Below are positions 59,839 through 64,000 of a DNA stretch of 64,000 nucleotides, one piece after another; the stretch's first letter is position 1; each line of letters opens with the position of its first letter. The position numbers and the translations under genes are program-made. The stretch is from NCBI GenBank assembly GCA_963742405.1, contig CAVUMB010000007.1, forward strand, positions 434,001-498,000, written 5' to 3'. Source of the stretch: JAGVSR01 sp963742405 (GTDB taxonomy: Bacteria > Pseudomonadota > Alphaproteobacteria > Rhizobiales > Hyphomicrobiaceae). The notes below the pieces were generated by a model. That model was not told the origin of the DNA. It did not search any database and saw only the letters and a program-made list of their open reading frames with translations.

Positions 59839-61381
59839 GTGTCTCAAGAAATGCGCGCGCATCCCGCCGCACCGCATCCTGGTCCGTCTTCGCCATCCGC
59901 CGCCACGTGGCATACATCTGCGCCATGCGTGGATTGCCGGCGAGCTTATCCGCATTGCGGTCGAGAAAATCCCAATAAAGCGCATTGAACGGGCAGGCGC
60001 CCGCACCCGTCCGCTTCTTCACGTCGTATCGGCAGGTCCCGCAATAGTCCGACATTTTGTTGATGTAATTGCCGCTGGCCGCATAGGGTTTTGAGCCAAG
60101 CAGCCCTCCATCCGCAAACAAGCTCATGCCGACCGTGTTGGGCAACTCGACCCATTCATAGGCATCGGCGTAGACCGCCAGATACCATTCGTGAACCTGT
60201 TTGGGATCAAAACCGCACAGCAGCGCAAAATTGCCAGTCACCATCAGGCGCTGGATATGATGCGCGTACGCCTCCGCTTTCGTTTGCCCGATAGCAGCCC
60301 TGAGACAGGCCATGTCCGTCTCACCCGTCCAGTAAAAACTCGGCAGTGGACGTACCGCGTTGAGGTGGTTTCCATTCACGTAAGTGGGCATCTTCAGCCA
60401 GTAGATACCGCGGACGTACTCGCGCCAACCGATGATCTGGCGAATGAAACCCTCGACGGCATTCAGTGGCGCCCGGCCTTCGTGATATTCCGTTTCGACC
60501 CGCCGGCATAGATCGAGCGGATTAATCAAACCACAGTTGATGTAGAGCGACAGGATGGAGTGATACAGAAACGGCTCCGACAAAAGCATTGCGTCCTGGT
60601 AGTCGCCAAACTGCGCCAGACCCGTTTTCAAAAAATGCCGGAGCTGTTTCTCCGCGTCGTTCCGCGTCACCGCAAACCAGAACGGCTCCAGATCCCCGAA
60701 CTGATCGCCGAACCGTTCAGATATCAGGCCCAAAACGTCCCGCGTGATGGCATCGGGCGCAAACCGTAACGGTTGCGGAATAAAAAGATCGGATTTCGCA
60801 GGTTTGCGATTGTCCGTATCGAAGTTCCAGCGCCCGCCTTCTGGTTCCTCGCCATCCATCAGAAGACCGGTTTTGCGCCGCATCTCGCGATAGAAATATT
60901 CCATTCGAAGAGATTTGCGTCCCTCAGCCCAGGATGCGAATTCGGCGCGTGAAGCAATAAATCGGTCATCCGGCACCATTCGGACCGGCAGACCGGTGAC
61001 ACTTTCCCAGGTGCCGATCATTTCCCGCACCCGCCACTCGCCGGGCTCGGTCACCACAATACCGGTGGCCTTTAATTGGCGGGCCATCCGCGCAACTTCG
61101 CTCGTCAGACTTCCGCCGTTGGTTTTGTCGTCGAAGCGCACATACCGTACCTGCCAGCCACTGGCCTGAAGCTCGGCAGCGAAATGGCGCATGGCGGAAA
61201 ACAGAAACGCAATTTTCTTTTTGTGGTGGCGGACGTACGACGCCTCATCCGCGACCTCGGCCATCACAACGACATCGCGAGACTTGTCGGCAATCTGCAG
61301 GCTGGACAGGTTCAGGCTGAGTTGATCGCCCAGAACGGCGATGAGCGTCGGGCCGGCGGTAAGTGTCCGTGACGGGGGCAT
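59819..61381 (-). CDS. FeS-type bacterial (6-4) photolyase/cryptochrome (PhrB-like)
   Basis: 520 residues from ATG 61381. It belongs to the FeS-BCP group: the N-terminal PHR domain (LIAVLGDQLSLNLSSL) and the C-terminal domain with the four Fe-S cysteines at 359, 447, 450 and 463, whose spacing (88, 3, 13) equals that in Agrobacterium PhrB (Cys350, 438, 441, 454). The FAD-binding region includes WREYVRGIYWLKMPTYVNGNHLNAVRPLPSFYWTGETDMACLRAAI and VELPNTVGMSLFADGG. PhrB repairs UV (6-4) photoproducts in light, using FAD, a lumazine antenna and a [4Fe-4S] cluster. DUF486 is 19 bp upstream on the same strand. Confidence 0.93.
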   Translation of the reverse strand: MPPSRTLTAGPTLIAVLGDQLSLNLSSLQIADKSRDVVVMAEVADEASYVRHHKKKIAFLFSAMRHFAAELQASGWQVRYVRFDDKTNGGSLTSEVARMARQLKATGIVVTEPGEWRVREMIGTWESVTGLPVRMVPDDRFIASRAEFASWAEGRKSLRMEYFYREMRRKTGLLMDGEEPEGGRWNFDTDNRKPAKSDLFIPQPLRFAPDAITRDVLGLISERFGDQFGDLEPFWFAVTRNDAEKQLRHFLKTGLAQFGDYQDAMLLSEPFLYHSILSLYINCGLINPLDLCRRVETEYHEGRAPLNAVEGFIRQIIGWREYVRGIYWLKMPTYVNGNHLNAVRPLPSFYWTGETDMACLRAAIGQTKAEAYAHHIQRLMVTGNFALLCGFDPKQVHEWYLAVYADAYEWVELPNTVGMSLFADGGLLGSKPYAASGNYINKMSDYCGTCRYDVKKRTGAGACPFNALYWDFLDRNADKLAGNPRMAQMYATWRRMAKTDQDAVRRDARAFLETLTPWTY

Positions 61382-61400
61382 TGGATTTCTTGAGTGGCGT

Positions 61401-61760
61401 CTAGAGCGGTGCTTTGAATACGAAGAACGCGCCCGCGACGATCAATGTGAACCCGATGAGATGGTTCACCGTGAGCGCCTCCTTCAAAACCACCACGGAG
61501 AATATTGCGAACACGATCAGCGTGATCACTTCCTGGATGGTTTTAAGCTCCGCCGCCGAATATGTTCCGTGTCCGATCCTATTGGCCGGCACCGCAAAGC
61601 AGTATTCGACGAACGCTATCCCCCAGCTAACGAGGATGACTGTCACCAGCGGCGCCGATTTGAACTTCAAGTGGCCATACCACGCGAGTGTCATGAACAC
61701 GTTCGACAGTGTGAGGAGTAGGATGGGGGTCAACCACGCCGGCGGCAAGAATGATGGCAA
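61401..61760 (-). CDS. DUF486-family small membrane protein
   Basis: 119 residues from TTG 61760, with GAGAGG just upstream. Four hydrophobic segments (LTPILLLTLSNVFMTLAWYGHLKF; LVTVILVSWGIAFVEYCFAVPANRIG; VITLIVFAIFSVVVLKEALT; LIGFTLIVAGAFFVF) match the DUF486 family (small DMT-like proteins). Role unknown. It is 19 bp upstream of the photolyase gene on the same strand, so probably in one operon, and it is divergent from the ECF sigma factor gene (149 bp between the starts). Confidence 0.9.
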   Translation of the reverse strand: MPSFLPPAWLTPILLLTLSNVFMTLAWYGHLKFKSAPLVTVILVSWGIAFVEYCFAVPANRIGHGTYSAAELKTIQEVITLIVFAIFSVVVLKEALTVNHLIGFTLIVAGAFFVFKAPL

Positions 61761-61909
61761 TGCCCTCTCCCGAAAAAGCCCACTGGTAACAATATCCGGG
61801 ACTTAACGGCAGGTTGGGTTCGAAAGCAACGTCCCCGCACTCGACATAGCGCGCCCGACCGGTCTAACACTGGCCGGAACACCGCTCAATCTGCCAACAA
61901 TGAGAACCA

Positions 61910-62458
61910 ATGCCCCCGCGCGCCCAGAACCTCGAAATCTTGCTCTCGGGCGTCGCCAAAGGTGACGAGGCGGCATTCGCGGAGCTTTATCAAGCAACCG
62001 CTTCGAAACTTCTCGGCGTAGCCCTACGTATCCTCAGAAGTCGCGAGGTTGCAGAGGAAGTTTTGCAGGAGGCTTTTTTCAAAGTTTGGGAGCGGGCGGG
62101 AGATTACAATTCGGATATTGCCGCACCAGTCACCTGGATGGCCACCATCGTCCGCAATCGCGCGCTGGATGAAGCTCGTCGCCGTGTCAACCGCCCGACC
62201 GGCGATGAGAGTGAATTGGAAAACATCGAAAGTAACGATGAGCATCCGATCGCGGGCCTGGAAAGGGCCGAAGATGTCGAACGTCTCTTACGTTGTCTCG
62301 ACGGTTTAGAGTCCGAGAAGAAAGAAATTGTCCGCCTCGCCTACCTCGACGGCATGAGCCGCGAAGCTCTCGCCAAGCGTTTCGACCGCCCGGAAGGAAC
62401 GATCAAAACCTGGCTCCACCGGAGCCTCGCCCAATTGAAAGGTTGCCTCGAGCAATGA
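61910..62458 (+). CDS. ECF-type RNA polymerase sigma factor
   Basis: 182 residues from ATG 61910. Sigma-70 region 2 (AFAELYQATASKLLGVALRILRSREVAEEVLQEAFFKVWERAGDY) and region 4 (LRCLDGLESEKKEIVRLAYLDGMSREALAKRFDRPEGTIKTWLHRSLAQLKGCL) are both complete, with the short linker of the extracytoplasmic-function group. It resembles the SigK/RskA-type subgroup. Its stop overlaps the anti-sigma gene by four bases, as is usual. Likely autoregulated, but no promoter motif could be fixed. Confidence 0.95.
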   Translation: MPPRAQNLEILLSGVAKGDEAAFAELYQATASKLLGVALRILRSREVAEEVLQEAFFKVWERAGDYNSDIAAPVTWMATIVRNRALDEARRRVNRPTGDESELENIESNDEHPIAGLERAEDVERLLRCLDGLESEKKEIVRLAYLDGMSREALAKRFDRPEGTIKTWLHRSLAQLKGCLEQ

Positions 62459-63174
62459 CTGAGCTCGACGACATCGATGGCCTTGCTGCCGAGTACGTGC
62501 TCGGCACGCTGACGCGCGAGGAACGCGTGTCGGTGGCCGAGCGCCGCATTGCCGAACGCCCACTTGACCGCGCCATTGAGGCCTGGGAACGCCGCCTCGG
62601 ACCGCTCGTGGAAACCGTGGCACCCGTCGCGCCGTCTGCGAACCTTTACAATAAGATCCGCGCCCAGATAGGGCTGTCCCAGCATATCGTGTCGCTGAAG
62701 GCCCGCGAACAGCAATTGGCGCGTCGCGCCGCGCGCTGGCGCAATGCTTTCGTTGGCGCAACGGCCATTGCCGCATCGCTGGTCGGCATCCTCGGTTACC
62801 GCGAAAGTTTCGAGCGCAAGGATGCACGGCAATACGTGGCCGTGCTTGATACCGGCAGCGACATGCCGGGGTTTCTGCTCACCGTGGATACACGAACCAA
62901 CATGGCGGTCATCACCGCCGTGAACCCACCGAAACAGAGCAATAAGACCTATCAGGTTTGGATGGTTTCGGACAAAATGCCAGGACCCAAGTCGCTCGGA
63001 ATGGTCGACAGGCCGGGCGAGATGAAAAAGATGCCCATGCAGTCAGGTCCCGAAATGGACCTCTTCATGAACGCTTCGTTCGCCGTCAGCGTCGAGCCCA
63101 TGGGCGGCTCGCCAACCGGCGCGCCGACCGGGCCGGTGCTGTTCACCGGTAAGCTCGTCCAGGCCACGCCCTGA
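62455..63174 (+). CDS. Anti-sigma factor, RskA family
   Basis: 239 residues from ATG 62455, overlapping the sigma gene's stop. The N-terminal LAAEYVLGTLTREERVSVAERRIAERPLDRAIEAWERRLGPL is the sigma-binding region, one membrane helix lies around residues 98-115, and the C-terminal RskA domain is periplasmic (VAVLDTGSDMPGFLLTVDTRTNMAVITAVNPPKQSNKTYQVWMVSD). A zinc-binding (ZAS) Cys/His set is not seen. It should hold the sigma factor inactive until an envelope or redox signal. It ends 70 bp before tRNA-Arg. Confidence 0.94.
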   Translation: MTELDDIDGLAAEYVLGTLTREERVSVAERRIAERPLDRAIEAWERRLGPLVETVAPVAPSANLYNKIRAQIGLSQHIVSLKAREQQLARRAARWRNAFVGATAIAASLVGILGYRESFERKDARQYVAVLDTGSDMPGFLLTVDTRTNMAVITAVNPPKQSNKTYQVWMVSDKMPGPKSLGMVDRPGEMKKMPMQSGPEMDLFMNASFAVSVEPMGGSPTGAPTGPVLFTGKLVQATP

Positions 63175-63244
63175 GGCCCGATGCTTGGCGCACAGATGCG
63201 TCTCCGCCAAGCCTCTGGTATAAGACGCTCGGCCATCATGGTCC

Positions 63245-63321
63245 GGTCCCGTAGCTCAGCTGGATAGAGCGACAGTTTCCTAAACTGTAGGTCGCAGGTT
63301 CGAGACCTGCCGGGATCGCCA
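63245..63321 (+). tRNA. tRNA-Arg (anticodon CCT)
   Basis: Acceptor GGTCCCG pairs with CGGGATC (one G-U), D arm GCTC/GAGC, anticodon stem ACAGT/ACTGT with loop TTCCTAA (anticodon CCT, reads AGG), T arm GCAGG/CCTGC with TTCGAGA, discriminator G and encoded CCA. Complete. Confidence 0.97.
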
Positions 63322-63509
63322 AGCAGCAGCACGTTCGTCGCTTCTCCGACCGTCCTTCGCCTGTATTGACTGCCCGCTAAGGCAACATCATGCTGACTTT
63401 GCGGGCGGAGGAGCCAATTGACTCTAAGTGGTTTCCCGTAACACTGTGCGGTCAGAGGTGACGTCCGCCACTTCTGATGACTGCAAAGTTCCATCAGTTG
63501 GAGGGTTGG

Positions 63510-64000
63510 ATGCTTCGTTTTCTCACCAGTCGCCGGGTTGCGACCGGCGCCGGTCTCGCCGTATCCGCGGCCTTACTTTCGCTACCCGCCCGCGCCGCCG
63601 TTCCGGAATCGCCGGATCCGATCAAGATCGCGCTCTTCGATTGGACGAGCGTCAATCTCAATGCCAAGATCATCGGCGGGATTCTCTCAAAGCTCGGCTA
63701 TAACGTCGAATATACCACCGCCGATTACCTCTCCAGCGTCACCACCGGCTTGACGACGGGCGACCTCACGCTCGGCGTTGAATATTGGGATACGACAGCC
63801 GGCGAGGCGATGAAGGCCTCCGACGCCACCGGCAAAACCGAGCGCCTCGGACCGCTCGGCCCGAAGGCCAAGGAAGAGTGGTGGTACCCGCTCTACATGA
63901 AGGAAAAGTGCCCCGGTCTTCCCAACTGGGAAGCGTTGAAGGACCCCAAGTGCGCGGCAGCCTTCGCAACGCCTGAAACGGCGCCGAAGGGCCGCTACCT
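63510..64000 (+). CDS. ABC-transporter substrate-binding protein, betaine/choline type (OpuAC-like); 3' end beyond window
   Basis: The frame opens at ATG 63510, preceded by TGGAGGGTTGG (a ribosome site), and stays open to the window edge (163 residues seen). A twin-arginine-like or Sec signal peptide (RFLTSRRVATGAGLAVSAALLSLPARA) ends near residue 28. Then come IKIALFDWTSVNLNAKIIGGILSKLGYNVEYTTADYLSSV and LGVEYWDTTAGEAMKA, the beginning of an OpuAC (glycine betaine/choline/proline) binding fold. It should deliver a compatible solute or choline to an ABC permease, whose genes would lie to the right. There is 188 bp between tRNA-Arg and this gene with no other feature. Confidence 0.88.
   Translation, partial: MLRFLTSRRVATGAGLAVSAALLSLPARAAVPESPDPIKIALFDWTSVNLNAKIIGGILSKLGYNVEYTTADYLSSVTTGLTTGDLTLGVEYWDTTAGEAMKASDATGKTERLGPLGPKAKEEWWYPLYMKEKCPGLPNWEALKDPKCAAAFATPETAPKGRY

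Overview
The window reads as chromosomal DNA of an alphaproteobacterium of the order Hyphomicrobiales (rhizobial lineage), probably a free-living Hyphomicrobium-like member. The case rests on gene order more than on any single gene: tsaB-rimI-plsC-miaB-phoH-ybeY-corC-lnt-(praR-like)-metK-trmB-rimP-nusA-ylxR-infB-rbfA-truB-rpsO-pnp is the usual rhizobial order. The DNA is GC-rich and evenly coded, and non-ATG starts are common. Almost everything is housekeeping. No insertion sequence, integrase or CRISPR array is visible.

Layout. 1-6.0 kb, minus strand: a cut-off cupin gene, an OlsB-like acyltransferase, a hybrid histidine kinase, then Trm112-like / LON-domain / thioredoxin-TPR / tRNA-editing genes. 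6.1 kb: tRNA-Gly. 6.2-17.8 kb: ParA-like ATPase, a LemA-TPM-TPM membrane cluster, an MFS permease, accA, three tandem YafK-type L,D-transpeptidases, and a YqhA-glycosyltransferase-FkbM cassette. 17.9-25.3 kb: secA, a parvulin, argJ, tpm, mutT and a GNAT gene. 25.4-30.9 kb: glnD-murJ-trpS. 31-41 kb: uspA, nfu, rutE-like, then the tsaB-to-lnt block (t6A, ribosomal-protein acetylation, lipid and lipoprotein acylation, ms2i6A, rRNA maturation). 41-54.7 kb: praR-like regulator, metK, trmB and the nusA-infB and rpsO-pnp translation/RNA-decay operons. 54.8-57.3 kb: a lone phage/GTA-type tail-fibre pair. 57.3-64 kb: PilZ protein, a DUF4202-CbiX fusion, an FeS-type photolyase with an overlapping DUF2256 gene, DUF486, an ECF sigma/anti-sigma pair, tRNA-Arg and a cut-off betaine-binding protein.

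Most notable. (1) Two arrays of structured repeats, metK-trmB (four copies, 54-bp period) and truB-rpsO (five copies), share one bulged-hairpin plan: an outer stem, a left-hand GGCC bulge, an inner GGCTC-type stem and a small loop. Their outer stems differ in sequence but both pair perfectly, which suggests one structured element family. The second array follows a good promoter and forms the 5' leader of a small secreted protein. (2) phoH and pnp each carry a one-base insertion that breaks the frame, in both cases turning GAGTCG into GAGTTCG. That is a GANTC (CcrM) context, so a systematic sequencing artefact is likely. (3) A possible attenuator leader precedes rimP-nusA, and an Irr-like inverted repeat precedes nfu.
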